Source of the DNA: Clostridium fungisolvens
GTDB taxonomy: Bacteria > Bacillota > Clostridia > Clostridiales > Clostridiaceae
NCBI RefSeq assembly: GCF_014193895.1
Contig: NZ_BLZR01000001.1
Coordinates: forward strand, 1,178,001 to 1,242,000
Reading direction: 5' to 3'
DNA: 64,000 nucleotides
Under the pieces are notes generated by a model. It searched no databases. It worked only from the letters and a program-made list of their open reading frames with translations, and was not told the DNA's origin. The position numbers and the translations under genes were made by a program. This document shows, in pieces, positions 17,078 to 26,109 of this stretch. The stretch's first letter is position 1; each line of letters opens with the position of its first letter.

Positions 17078-17087
17078 GGATGGTGGA

Positions 17088-18332
17088 ATGATGGAAAGAA
17101 GAGTTGTAGTAACGGGAATGGGAGCGATAACTCCTTTAGGAAATAGTGTTGACTCTTTTTGGAATGGTATTAAAGAAGGCGTTTGTGGAGTAAACGAAAT
17201 AAAAGCTTTTGATACTACTGAACAAAAAGTAAAACTTGCTGCAGAGGTAAAAGATTTTGTCCCTGAAGAATATATAGACAGAAAAGAAGTTAGAAGAATG
17301 GATAGATACTGCCAATTTGCATTAGCTGCAGCACAACAAGCAGTAGAAAATTCAAAATTGGATCTTGATAAAGTTAATAAAGAAAGATTAGGAGTTATTG
17401 TTGGTTCAGGTATAGGAGGTCTTGCTACCATAGAAGAACAAACTATAAAACTTCATGAAAAAGGACCTACAAGAGTTTCACCATTTTTCATACCTATGTC
17501 AATATCAAACATGGCTGCAGGTAATATAGCTATAAGATTTGGTGCAAAGGGAATATGTACTTCAGTAATAACTGCTTGTGCAAGTGCTACTAATTCTATA
17601 GGTGAAGCTTTTAGAAACATAAAATTTGGATATAGTGATATAATGATAGCAGGTGGTGCTGAAGCTTCTATAACACCTCTTGGTATAGCAGGATTTGCAT
17701 CTATGAATGCTTTATCAAAAAATGAGAACCCTAAGAGAGCATCTATTCCTTTCGATAAAGATAGAGAAGGCTTTGTTATGGGAGAAGGTGCAGGAATACT
17801 GATCCTTGAAGAATTAGATCATGCACTAGCAAGAGGAGCAAAGATATATGGAGAAGTAGTTGGATATGGAAGCACTTGTGATGCTTATCACATGACTTCA
17901 CCTTCACCAGAAGGCGAAGGCGCTGCTAGAGCTATGGAACTTGCTATTACAGAGGGAAACATATCTAAAGAAGAAGTAAGCTATATAAATGCTCATGGAA
18001 CAAGTACTCCTTACAATGATAAATTTGAGACAGTAGCTATAAAGAGATTATTTGGAGAGCAAGCTTATAAAGTACCAGTTAGTTCAACAAAATCAATGAC
18101 TGGTCATCTTTTAGGAGCAGCTGGAGCAATAGAAGCTATAGTGGCAATTAAGGCAGTAGAAGAAAACTATATACCAGCTACAATTGGTTATGAAAATGTT
18201 GATGAAGACTGTGATTTAGATTATGTAGTGAATACAGGAAGAAATCAAGAAGTTAAGTATGTACTTTCAAATTCCTTAGGATTTGGTGGTCATAATGGTG
18301 TACTTCTATTTAAAAAATGGACTGAGAGGTAA
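17088..18332 (+). CDS. fabF: 3-oxoacyl-ACP synthase II
   Basis: Elongating condensing enzyme. C164 in the TACASATN nucleophile elbow, the His of NAHGTSTPYND and the His of SMTGHLLGAAG form the Cys-His-His triad. A GTG/TTG extension upstream would overlap fabG by 26 bases. AAGGATGGTGG instead supports the ATG at 17088 or the adjacent one at 17091, giving 413-414 residues, the standard length. Confidence 0.95.
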   Translation: MMERRVVVTGMGAITPLGNSVDSFWNGIKEGVCGVNEIKAFDTTEQKVKLAAEVKDFVPEEYIDRKEVRRMDRYCQFALAAAQQAVENSKLDLDKVNKERLGVIVGSGIGGLATIEEQTIKLHEKGPTRVSPFFIPMSISNMAAGNIAIRFGAKGICTSVITACASATNSIGEAFRNIKFGYSDIMIAGGAEASITPLGIAGFASMNALSKNENPKRASIPFDKDREGFVMGEGAGILILEELDHALARGAKIYGEVVGYGSTCDAYHMTSPSPEGEGAARAMELAITEGNISKEEVSYINAHGTSTPYNDKFETVAIKRLFGEQAYKVPVSSTKSMTGHLLGAAGAIEAIVAIKAVEENYIPATIGYENVDEDCDLDYVVNTGRNQEVKYVLSNSLGFGGHNGVLLFKKWTER

Positions 18333-18338
18333 TGTTTT

Positions 18339-18800
18339 ATGGATTATGCTTCAATTAAAGAATTGATTGGAATAATCAATTCTTCTGATCTTACAAACTT
18401 CGAAATGGAGTTTGACGGAGTTTCTCTTAAGATGAGTAAAGATAATAATGTGAGTGCTCCAAAAACAACTACAACAAAGGAAATAAAAGCTGTTGAAGCT
18501 AGCAAATTAGAATATATATCTGAAAGCAAGACAGAAAAGGTTGTTGAAGAAGTAGAAGTTAAAGGCGGAACGTACGTAAATTCTCCAATAGTAGGAACAT
18601 TTTATACTTCAGCAGGTAGTGAGAAACCAGCTTTTGTAAAGGTTGGAGATAAAGTGAAAAAAGGCGATGTACTTTGTATCATAGAGGCTATGAAGATTAT
18701 GAACGAAATACAAAGCGAAGTGGATGGAGAAATTGTTGAAGTACTAGTTTCTAACGAACAGATGGTAGAATACGGCCAGAAGTTGTTCAGAATTAAATAA
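18339..18800 (+). CDS. accB: Biotin carboxyl carrier protein of acetyl-CoA carboxylase
   Basis: A 153-residue carrier with a flexible Ala/Pro/Lys-rich linker (about residues 35-75) and a C-terminal biotinyl domain. The biotinylated lysine is K119 in EAMKIMNE, and the thumb region follows VNSPIVGTFY. It is biotinylated by BirA, encoded convergently at 22404, and works with AccC and AccDA encoded downstream. Confidence 0.96.
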   Translation: MDYASIKELIGIINSSDLTNFEMEFDGVSLKMSKDNNVSAPKTTTTKEIKAVEASKLEYISESKTEKVVEEVEVKGGTYVNSPIVGTFYTSAGSEKPAFVKVGDKVKKGDVLCIIEAMKIMNEIQSEVDGEIVEVLVSNEQMVEYGQKLFRIK

Positions 18801-18815
18801 TAGGAGCTGATTTAT

Positions 18816-19241
18816 ATGTTAGATATAAAGCAAATACAAGAAATAATTCCACATAGATATCCATTTCTATTAATAGATAGAGTTTTAGAACTTGAAGAAG
18901 GAAAGAGAGCAGTAGCAATAAAAAATGTGACAGCAAATGAAAACTTCTTTCAAGGACATTTTCCAGGTCATCCAGTAATGCCAGGAGTTTTAATAGTTGA
19001 AGCTTTAGCGCAAACAGGAGCTGTAGCATTACTTTCGTTAGAAGAAAATAAAGGTAAGATAGCTTTCTTTGGCCGCATCGATAAAGTTAAATTTAGAAGA
19101 CAGGTAGTTCCTGGAGATACTTTAAGACTTGAAGTTGAGATAATTAAAGCAAAAGGACCAGCTGGTATAGGAAAAGGCATAGCATACGTAGGCGATGAAA
19201 AAGCTGTTGAAGGCGAGTTTATGTTCGCTATAGGAGACTAA
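18816..19241 (+). CDS. fabZ: 3-hydroxyacyl-ACP dehydratase
   Basis: A 141-residue hot-dog fold enzyme that dehydrates 3-hydroxyacyl-ACP. The catalytic His (H48 in GHFPGHPVMPG) and Glu (E62 in LIVEALAQ) are present. It is inserted between accB and accC, the same order as in the pneumococcal cluster. Confidence 0.96.
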   Translation: MLDIKQIQEIIPHRYPFLLIDRVLELEEGKRAVAIKNVTANENFFQGHFPGHPVMPGVLIVEALAQTGAVALLSLEENKGKIAFFGRIDKVKFRRQVVPGDTLRLEVEIIKAKGPAGIGKGIAYVGDEKAVEGEFMFAIGD

Positions 19242-19262
19242 TTCCTTAATTGAGGTGATTAA

Positions 19263-20606
19263 ATGATAAGAAAGATACTTATAGCCAATAGAGGAGAAAT
19301 AGCAGTAAGAATAATAAGAGCATGTAGAGAGATGGGAATAGAAACTGTAGCTGTTTACTCAGAAGCAGATAGAGATTCCCTGCATGCACAAGTTGCTGAT
19401 GAAGCAGTTTGTATAGGACCTGCAAAATCTAAGGATAGCTATTTAAATATGGGCAATATAATCAGTGCCGCAGTACTTACAGGAGCACAGGCTATTCACC
19501 CAGGATTCGGATTTTTATCAGAGAACTCAGTATTTGCAAGAATGTGTGAAGAATGCAATATTAAGTTTATAGGACCATCACCTAGTACTATAGAAATGAT
19601 GGGAGATAAATCAAAAGCAAGAGAAGTAATGATAGATGCTGGAGTTCCAGTTGTTCCTGGAACAGAAGGTATTATAGAAACTTTAGAAGAAGCTTATAAT
19701 AGTGCTGAGAATATAGGATATCCTGTTATGGTAAAAGCTTCTGCTGGTGGTGGCGGAAAAGGTATTAGAATTGTTCATAAAAGGGAAGAATTAGAGAAGG
19801 CATATGAAACAGCAAAAAGTGAAGCAAAGGTAAACTTTGGAGATGACAGGATCTATATGGAAAAGTTTATAGAAAATCCTAGACATATAGAGTTTCAGAT
19901 ATTAGGTGATGAGCACGGAAACATAATTCACCTAGGAGAAAGAGACTGTTCACTTCAAAGAAGAAACCAAAAGGTTTTAGAAGAAGCTCCTTCTGTTGTT
20001 TTAGACAAGGACTTGAGAGACAGAATGGGAAATGCTGCAGTAAAAGCTGCAAAAGCTGTGGACTATAAAAATGCCGGAACTATAGAATTTCTTCTTGATA
20101 AAAATGGAAGATTCTACTTTATGGAAATGAACACTAGAATACAGGTTGAGCATCCAGTCACTGAGATGGTTACAGGTATTGACTTAGTGAAAGAGCAAAT
20201 TAAAATAGCAGCAGGAGAAAAACTTTCAATTACACAAGAGAGCTTAGAGATAAAGGGTCATGCTATTGAGTGTAGAATAAACGCCGAAAATCCACATAGA
20301 AACTTTGCACCTTCTCCAGGAAAGATAGAATTTCTTTTCATGCCAGGAGGAAATGGTGTAAGAATTGACAGTGCAGTGTATAATGGATATGTAATTCCAC
20401 CTCATTATGATTCTATGATAGCGAAACTAATAGTTTTTGGTAAAACTAGAGAAGAAGCTATAGAAAAGATGAAAAGAGCCTTGTGGGAATTCACTATAGA
20501 TGGTATTGATAATAATATAGACTTTCAATTAGAAATATTGAATCATCCGAAATTTATAGATGGAAAGTTTGATACCGGATTTATAAATAAGGAAATAATA
20601 AAATAA
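19263..20606 (+). CDS. accC: Biotin carboxylase subunit of acetyl-CoA carboxylase
   Basis: ATP-grasp enzyme that carboxylates biotin on AccB using bicarbonate. Visible are the N-terminal ILIANRGEIAVRIIRA, the glycine-rich ATP loop KASAGGGGKGIR (about residues 159-170), the catalytic EMNTRIQVEHPVTE region (about 288-301) and a biotin-carboxylase C-terminal domain. The 447-residue length is standard. Confidence 0.96.
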   Translation: MIRKILIANRGEIAVRIIRACREMGIETVAVYSEADRDSLHAQVADEAVCIGPAKSKDSYLNMGNIISAAVLTGAQAIHPGFGFLSENSVFARMCEECNIKFIGPSPSTIEMMGDKSKAREVMIDAGVPVVPGTEGIIETLEEAYNSAENIGYPVMVKASAGGGGKGIRIVHKREELEKAYETAKSEAKVNFGDDRIYMEKFIENPRHIEFQILGDEHGNIIHLGERDCSLQRRNQKVLEEAPSVVLDKDLRDRMGNAAVKAAKAVDYKNAGTIEFLLDKNGRFYFMEMNTRIQVEHPVTEMVTGIDLVKEQIKIAAGEKLSITQESLEIKGHAIECRINAENPHRNFAPSPGKIEFLFMPGGNGVRIDSAVYNGYVIPPHYDSMIAKLIVFGKTREEAIEKMKRALWEFTIDGIDNNIDFQLEILNHPKFIDGKFDTGFINKEIIK

Positions 20607-20619
20607 TAGGTGAAAGCTT

Positions 20620-21483
20620 ATGGGATTGTTTAAAAAGAAAAAATATTTTACTGTTCCTATGAATGTAGAAACAAGTAAGGCAGAGGAGGAGAATCAACCT
20701 GCAATTCCGGATGGAATGTGGGTTAAATGCAACTCCTGTGGAAAGATTATATACAAAAAAGAAATAGATGAAAATCATAAAATCTGCACTAACTGTGGTG
20801 GATACTTTAGAATGTCTGCAGATGAGAGAATAGCATCAATAATTGATAGGGGAACTTTTAAGGAATTTAACTATGGAATGATAGCTAAAAATCCATTAAA
20901 TTTCCCTGGATACAAAGATAAGCTTATTGAAAGTCAAGAAAAATCAGGTATCACTGACGGAGTAACTACTGGTCTTGGAAAGGTGAACGGCAAAAATGTA
21001 GTATTAGCTGTTATGGATAGTAATTTTATGATGGGTAGTATGGGCTCTGTAGTAGGAGAAAAGATAACTCAAGCTATAGAGATTGCCACAGCTAGAAAAG
21101 AACCAGTAATTATCTTTACATGTTCTGGTGGAGCTAGAATGCAGGAAGGCATTCTTTCACTAATGCAAATGGCGAAAACAAGTGCTGCTTTAAAGCGACA
21201 TGATGAGGCAGGTTTATTATATATATCAGTTATTACAGATCCTACAACTGGTGGAGTTACAGCTTCTTTTGCCAGTCTAGGTGATATAATTTTGGCTGAA
21301 CCTAAAGCTCTTATAGGTTTCGCAGGAAGAAGAGTAATAGAACAGACCATAAAACAAAAGCTTCCAGATGAATTTCAAACTTCTGAGTTTTTATTAGAAC
21401 ATGGCTTTGTTGATAAAATAGTGAAGAGAGAAGAAATGAAGGAAACTTTATCAGTACTTCTTTTGCTTCATGGATGTAAATAA
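20620..21483 (+). CDS. accD: Acetyl-CoA carboxylase carboxyltransferase beta subunit
   Basis: Carboxyltransferase half that, with AccA, moves CO2 from carboxybiotin to acetyl-CoA. The N-terminal four-Cys zinc ribbon is visible (C37, C40, C56, C59), followed by a crotonase-like domain with CSGGARMQEG and TTGGVTASFA oxyanion loops. It lies 13 bases before accA. Confidence 0.96.
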   Translation: MGLFKKKKYFTVPMNVETSKAEEENQPAIPDGMWVKCNSCGKIIYKKEIDENHKICTNCGGYFRMSADERIASIIDRGTFKEFNYGMIAKNPLNFPGYKDKLIESQEKSGITDGVTTGLGKVNGKNVVLAVMDSNFMMGSMGSVVGEKITQAIEIATARKEPVIIFTCSGGARMQEGILSLMQMAKTSAALKRHDEAGLLYISVITDPTTGGVTASFASLGDIILAEPKALIGFAGRRVIEQTIKQKLPDEFQTSEFLLEHGFVDKIVKREEMKETLSVLLLLHGCK

Positions 21484-21495
21484 GGATGTGACTTT

Positions 21496-22305
21496 ATGAG
21501 TGAAGTATTAAGTGCATGGGAAAGATTAATGATAGCACGTATGGCTGATAGGCCAACTGCTTTAGATTATATTGATAGAATATTTACTTCTTTTGTTGAA
21601 CTTCATGGAGATAGATCCTTTGGAGATGACAAATCTATAGTTAGCGGTATTGGAATGTTAGATGGTGAACCTGTTACTATAATTGGCATTCAAAGAGGAA
21701 GAGATATTAAGGAAAATATAGAAAGAAATTTTGGAAGCCCAAATCCAGAAGGATATAGGAAAGCTTTGAGACATATGAAGATGGCTGAAAAGTTCAATAG
21801 GCCTATAATATGTCTAGTAGATACAAAAGGAGCTTTCTGTGGTGTAGGAGCTGAAGAAAGAGGCCAAGGAGAAGCAATTGCAAAAAACCTTATGGAGATG
21901 GCTGGCATGAATGTTCCTATGATATCTATAATAATAGGCGAAGGTGGAAGCGGTGGTGCACTTGCTTTAGCTTTAGCGGATAGAGTATGGATGCTTGAAA
22001 ACTCAATATATTCAATTCTTTCACCAGAAGGTTTCGCATCTATATTGTGGAAGGATTCAAAAAGAGCTAAGGAAGCTGCTGAAGTTATGAAGATAACATC
22101 TTTGGATCTATATAAGATGGGTGTCATCGATAAGATAATAAAAGAACCTGTTGGTGGGGCTCAAAAAGATGTGGATTTTGTAAGTATAAGCATAAAGGAA
22201 AACCTAGTAAAAGAACTTAAAGTTCTAAAAGAAAAAACAAAAGAAGAATTACTAGAGTTTAGATATAGAAGATTTAGAAAATATGGTGAATTTGATTATA
22301 TATAA
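21496..22305 (+). CDS. accA: Acetyl-CoA carboxylase carboxyltransferase alpha subunit
   Basis: Alpha subunit of the carboxyltransferase, with the crotonase-type GEGGSGGALALALADRVWMLE segment near residue 155 and the RPIICLVDTKGAFCG loop near residue 100. At 269 residues it lacks the longer N-terminal helices of the 319-residue E. coli protein, as is common in Firmicutes. It is the last gene of the fab operon. Confidence 0.95.
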   Translation: MSEVLSAWERLMIARMADRPTALDYIDRIFTSFVELHGDRSFGDDKSIVSGIGMLDGEPVTIIGIQRGRDIKENIERNFGSPNPEGYRKALRHMKMAEKFNRPIICLVDTKGAFCGVGAEERGQGEAIAKNLMEMAGMNVPMISIIIGEGGSGGALALALADRVWMLENSIYSILSPEGFASILWKDSKRAKEAAEVMKITSLDLYKMGVIDKIIKEPVGGAQKDVDFVSISIKENLVKELKVLKEKTKEELLEFRYRRFRKYGEFDYI

Positions 22306-22312
22306 TAGGCAT

Positions 22313-22350
22313 AAAAAATCTCTAATGTATCTTTCATTAGTGATTTTTTT
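22313..22350 (+). terminator. fab operon terminator
   Basis: An arm of AAAAAATC-CTAATG type (22313-22327) pairs with CATTAG-GATTTTTT (22335-22349) around a 7-base loop, with one T-T mismatch, and ends in seven T. Confidence 0.85.
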
Positions 22351-22364
22351 ACTGTATAGGAAAG

Positions 22365-22408
22365 TATAAAATCCAAAGGGACTCAAAGTGAGCCCTTTGG
22401 ATTTTATA
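22365..22408. terminator. Perfect inverted repeat at the birA 3' end
   Basis: Sixteen perfectly paired bases (22365-22380 with 22393-22408) around a 12-base loop. The right arm contains the birA stop codon. It has no long T run but ends in an AT-rich arm, so it probably acts as a birA terminator or 3'-protecting hairpin. Confidence 0.6.
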
Positions 22409-23384
22409 CATACCCATTTAATCCTCTTATTGAGACTTCTCCAGAATAAAGAGGTCTTACACTACCATCTTCATAGGAAACCATAAGGTTCCCATCTTCA
22501 TTTAAATCTATTGCTTTCGCAAAAGTTTCATTTCCTCTATGTATTATCTTTATATCTTTTCCTAAAACTGATGAATTTGATTTACATATGTCTAAAGCTG
22601 TCTGTACAGAGCCGTTTAGTAGGAATTCTTTGTAAAGTATTTCAAAATTATTAAGGATATCAGCTAAAAGGATTTTTCTATCAACTACTTTAGAACCTTC
22701 TATCCTAAGAGAAGTTGCTTTATCTATAACTTCTTCAGGAAAATCTGATGATTCCAGATTCACATTGATTCCCATGCCAATTACTATGTAATTAATTTGA
22801 GATAGTTCACAACTCATCTCAATTAAAATTCCACCAATTTTTTTATTGTTAAGGATTATATCATTTGGCCATTTTATCATAGTATTAAATCCATGTTTAA
22901 GCATTGCTAAATGTACTGCTGCAGCAGCAACTTGGGTTATTCTAGTAACCAATATTGGGTCAATGGCTGGTTTTAATATAACTGAGAACCATATGCCCTT
23001 ATATTTAGGCGATATCCATGTTCTATCAAAGCGACCTTTACCTAAGGTTTGCTCTTCGGCAATAACAACAGTTCCGTCTTTGGCTTCGGTGGCTATTTTT
23101 TTACTATAGGTATTTGTGGAGTCTATCGAGTCAAAATATAAGATATCTTTAACAAAGTTGCTGTTGTTTAAATAAGGCTTTAGCTCTGATTTATTCAAAT
23201 GATCTGGAGAGAATATAAGCTTATAACCTTTTTTTGTGTAGGACTCTATATTGTATCCGTCTTCCTTCAAAGATTTTATGCTTTTCCATACTGCAGATCT
23301 TGTTATTCCAAATTCCTTGCAGATAGTTTCACCAGATACGAAATCTTTACTTTCCTTTAGTATTTCTAAAATTTTTTCCTTCAT
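22404..23384 (-). CDS. birA: Biotin-protein ligase / biotin operon repressor
   Basis: Activates biotin with ATP and attaches it to AccB. The N-terminal winged helix (about residues 1-60) marks it as the two-function class that also represses biotin genes. The ligase domain shows GKGRFDRTW (the GRGRxxR biotinyl-AMP loop, here with K), KWPNDIILNNKKIGGILIE (lysine of catalysis) and a C-terminal SH3-like domain. It converges on the fab/acc operon. No biotin-synthesis genes are in view. Confidence 0.94.
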   Translation of the reverse strand: MKEKILEILKESKDFVSGETICKEFGITRSAVWKSIKSLKEDGYNIESYTKKGYKLIFSPDHLNKSELKPYLNNSNFVKDILYFDSIDSTNTYSKKIATEAKDGTVVIAEEQTLGKGRFDRTWISPKYKGIWFSVILKPAIDPILVTRITQVAAAAVHLAMLKHGFNTMIKWPNDIILNNKKIGGILIEMSCELSQINYIVIGMGINVNLESSDFPEEVIDKATSLRIEGSKVVDRKILLADILNNFEILYKEFLLNGSVQTALDICKSNSSVLGKDIKIIHRGNETFAKAIDLNEDGNLMVSYEDGSVRPLYSGEVSIRGLNGYV

Positions 23385-23405
23385 AAAACACCTTTATCCT
23401 ATAAA

Positions 23406-24194
23406 TCATTCTTTTTTAAAGAGTATGAGTACTATTATTAATAAAGCTACTGAAGTTAAGGCTATAGTACCACCTGGAGCAGAATTAAAATAATAGGATG
23501 TTATAAGTCCTACTAAAATATCTATAACTCCAAAAATCATTGAAAGGATTAAAGTAACTGAAAAACCCTTTTTCATCTGCATAGCTGTAGCCACAGGAAC
23601 TACAATTATGGAGGATATAACTAATATTCCCATGACCCTTATAGAAACAGATATGGTTGCACCTACAATTAATGTAAAAATGTAGTTGACCAATTTTACA
23701 TTGATTCCAGATACTTTTGCACCTTCTTCATCAAAGGTTGTATATATTAATTTCTTATAAAGTAGTGCTATGGTTACAAAGCATATCAATCCTATAATGC
23801 TTATGAGATACAAATCGCTTTTAGAAACAGTCAAAATACTTCCAAAGAGATAACTGTTAACTTTGGCACTGGCTTTACCACTACTTATTAATACAATGGC
23901 TATACCTAAACTTAATGTTAAAATTATAGACATTACAAGTTCTGCATACTTTTTAAAGTAATCTCTTAATAACTCTATTACAATGGCGCATACGGATGTG
24001 AAAATAAATGCTGTAATTATTGGGTTAAAACCAAAAACTAATCCGATTGCTACTCCAGCAAAAGACGAATGTGATAACGTATCTCCAATCATAGAGTATC
24101 TTTTTAAAACTAAGAATAAACCTATACAGGGACATAACAGTGATATAATAAATCCTGCAAGAAAGGCATTCCTCATAAACTCAAGTTCAAACAT
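23406..24194 (-). CDS. Metal ABC transporter permease (zinc/manganese type, ZnuB-like)
   Basis: A 262-residue membrane protein of the ABC-3 family with about eight helices. The GDTLSHSSFAGVAIG segment (about residues 36-50) and VSGINVKLVNYIFTLIVGATI (near 155) are typical of ZnuB/AdcB/MntB. It starts one base after the ATPase stop codon. No substrate-binding protein gene is adjacent, so that part must be elsewhere. Zinc is favoured over manganese only by general resemblance. Confidence 0.88.
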   Translation of the reverse strand: MFELEFMRNAFLAGFIISLLCPCIGLFLVLKRYSMIGDTLSHSSFAGVAIGLVFGFNPIITAFIFTSVCAIVIELLRDYFKKYAELVMSIILTLSLGIAIVLISSGKASAKVNSYLFGSILTVSKSDLYLISIIGLICFVTIALLYKKLIYTTFDEEGAKVSGINVKLVNYIFTLIVGATISVSIRVMGILVISSIIVVPVATAMQMKKGFSVTLILSMIFGVIDILVGLITSYYFNSAPGGTIALTSVALLIIVLILFKKE

Positions 24195-24195
24195 A

Positions 24196-24876
24196 CTATT
24201 CTACCTTCCTATCTAAGTAAATTCTATTGTCACTGATTATCTTTTTGTATTGATCTACTTCATACAGTGTTGCTGAACCTTCATAAAGTTCAAGGATATG
24301 TGTAGAGTAATCTATTGCCATTCTTAAATTATGTTCTACAGAAATTACAGTTATTTTGTGCTGTTGATTAAGCTTTCTTATTAAGTCATAAATTTCTTTC
24401 TGAGATAAATGGTCTACCCCTGTACTCAATTCATCTAAAAATAATAATTCAGGCTCTCCCATTAATGCTCTAGATATAAAAATCTTTTGTTGCTGTCCAC
24501 CTGAAAGGGCACCGATAAGTTTATTACAATACTGAAGCATGTTGACTTTCTCAAGAGCTCTATTTATAGATGATTTATCCTTAAGATTAAGAGCGTTAGC
24601 ATGGCAGTCTAATACTTCTTTGACTGTAATGGTAAACTGAGAATTAAAGCTATCAACTTTTTGTGGAACATAACCTATTTTACTTGTATTAAGTTCTACT
24701 TTGCCTTTATTAGGCGATAATTGGTTTAACATTAATTTAACTAATGTAGTTTTAGAACTACCGTTAGGACCTATTACTGAAACAAAAGCTCCTTTTGGAA
24801 TATGTAAATTAATGTTATTTAATATATAAGGTTCTTTACCTGTATATGAAAAACATAAATCTTTAACTTTTATCAA
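24196..24876 (-). CDS. Metal ABC transporter ATP-binding protein (ZnuC-like)
   Basis: A 226-residue ATPase with Walker A GPNGSSKTT (a Ser replaces the usual Gly before Lys), Q-loop YVPQK, signature ALSGGQQQK and Walker B LLFLDELSTGVD. The Walker B has Leu-Ser where most members have Pro-Thr (DEPTTG/DEPTAG), a minor oddity. The likely start is TTG at 24876 with GGAG nine bases upstream. A TGCAAA-TTTGCA dyad lies in its promoter. It forms a two-gene operon with the permease. Confidence 0.87.
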   Translation of the reverse strand: MIKVKDLCFSYTGKEPYILNNINLHIPKGAFVSVIGPNGSSKTTLVKLMLNQLSPNKGKVELNTSKIGYVPQKVDSFNSQFTITVKEVLDCHANALNLKDKSSINRALEKVNMLQYCNKLIGALSGGQQQKIFISRALMGEPELLFLDELSTGVDHLSQKEIYDLIRKLNQQHKITVISVEHNLRMAIDYSTHILELYEGSATLYEVDQYKKIISDNRIYLDRKVE

Positions 24877-24902
24877 ATTTATCAGCTCCGTTTTATAATC
24901 TA

Positions 24903-24937
24903 AAGTTTATTATACAACTAAATGCAAATGGTTTGCA
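24903..24937 (-). promoter_or_regulatory. znuC-type promoter with an overlapping metal-repressor-like dyad
   Basis: On the minus strand, TTGCAA, an 18-base spacer and TATAAT precede the ATPase gene. The dyad TGCAAA-tgg-TTTGCA (24923-24937, perfect six-base arms) covers the -35 box and the spacer. This is the expected place for a repressor such as Zur, though the sequence is not the Bacillus Zur box. Confidence 0.5.
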
Positions 24938-24975
24938 ACAAAAGGACAAGATAAATACATTTAGTTTTATAAAAA

Positions 24976-25362
24976 CTAGTTATTTTTAGCTGCTAATGTT
25001 GAAATATCCTTTACATCATCTAACTTCCACATGCTACCTTTAGTTTTAGATAGAGAAAGTTGATATTTTTTTCTTATGTGTGGGGATTCGTAATATAAAC
25101 CTTCAACTTCCACTATAGCTTTATTATCATCAGAAAATAACAGCTTCATTCCATTTACGGTAAGAACTTTACTTTTGTTAAATATTCCAGTAGTCATATA
25201 GTGGTTAGTAGCATAATTAAGATCCTTACATTTAGAATTGGTCATATTTATGTTTATCAAAGAAATTATAGAAATTACTATGGCTGAAGCTAAGGCTACT
25301 CTTGCAAATCTAAACTTATTAGCTAATCTTTTTTTGTTTTTAATTGGGATTATACTTTCCAT
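24976..25362 (-). CDS. Small membrane-anchored protein of unknown function
   Basis: A 128-residue protein with a basic N terminus, one membrane helix (about residues 20-38) and a roughly 85-residue external part. The external part has alternating strands (KVLTVNGMKLLFSDDNKAIVEVEG) reminiscent of small NTF2-like folds, but I do not recognise a family. AAGGAG precedes the ATG. It sits divergently from the next gene and upstream of the metal transporter operon, with a 99-base gap that holds the transporter promoter. Confidence 0.75.
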   Translation of the reverse strand: MESIIPIKNKKRLANKFRFARVALASAIVISIISLININMTNSKCKDLNYATNHYMTTGIFNKSKVLTVNGMKLLFSDDNKAIVEVEGLYYESPHIRKKYQLSLSKTKGSMWKLDDVKDISTLAAKNN

Positions 25363-25608
25363 ATGATGACTCCTTAAGTGTTTAAATTTTTGAAATTATA
25401 AATGCTCACAATAAAAATATATTACCAAATTATGTAAAATAAATAAAGCTTAATGAATAATATTTCATATATACTAGAAGCTATGGACAAAATAAATCTA
25501 GTATATAAAGTTATTATTAAAATAAAATGTATAAGAATACTTGAAAATATGGTTATTATAACAATATAATATACTTATAATTTTTTTAAGATTGAAAGGA
25601 TGAGCGTT

Positions 25609-26007
25609 ATGGATTTTTCATCATTAGTACTTATAGAGAAAGATAAGGAAACAGGAAATATATTAAGTGAGTTAGGCAGCTACTCAGTAAATGAAGGTGC
25701 TGTTTATGTTACAAAATTATATTGTATAGATAATGAAGTAAGTTTATATTTTGACACAAAGAGAGATGTGGAAGAATGGGAATATTCAGCTATATTTGAT
25801 CTTTTTGAGATAGAAGCTTTTGAAGAACTTGGTTACAAAATACAGGAAAAGGATGAAGAATATAATCCAACTTGGGTGGTAAGTTTTCCATATGATACTG
25901 AGCATGAGGAGACTAGAGCTGTTATTAACGAATTATGTTCTATTATAAAGGATAAAATAGAAAAAGTTTTTGAAGATATTAAAGGTAAGGAAGATGAATA
26001 TAAATAG
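25609..26007 (+). CDS. Clostridial conserved protein (resembles DUF6762)
   Basis: A 132-residue acidic soluble protein. The strand-rich N-terminal half (SSLVLIEKDKETGNILSELGSY) and the helical C terminus resemble a small clostridial family annotated as DUF6762; this is from memory and uncertain. An ATG at 25600 is too close to the GAAAGG ribosome site, so the ATG at 25609 was chosen. It precedes pepF by 100 bases. No catalytic motif is seen. Confidence 0.7.
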   Translation: MDFSSLVLIEKDKETGNILSELGSYSVNEGAVYVTKLYCIDNEVSLYFDTKRDVEEWEYSAIFDLFEIEAFEELGYKIQEKDEEYNPTWVVSFPYDTEHEETRAVINELCSIIKDKIEKVFEDIKGKEDEYK

Positions 26008-26109
26008 ATTAATAACATTTAACATATTTTTATAATAACTTTAAAGGTAAAAGTTAATTATATCATATGAAGTAATTTTTATTTGAAATTAATGAGAGGA
26101 GAATGAGAA

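Noticed and set aside
14432..17431. Several antisense frames across fabK, fabD, fabG and fabF
   Set aside because: All overlap conserved enzymes on the plus strand; their products are Ser/Thr-rich shadow translations without ribosome sites.
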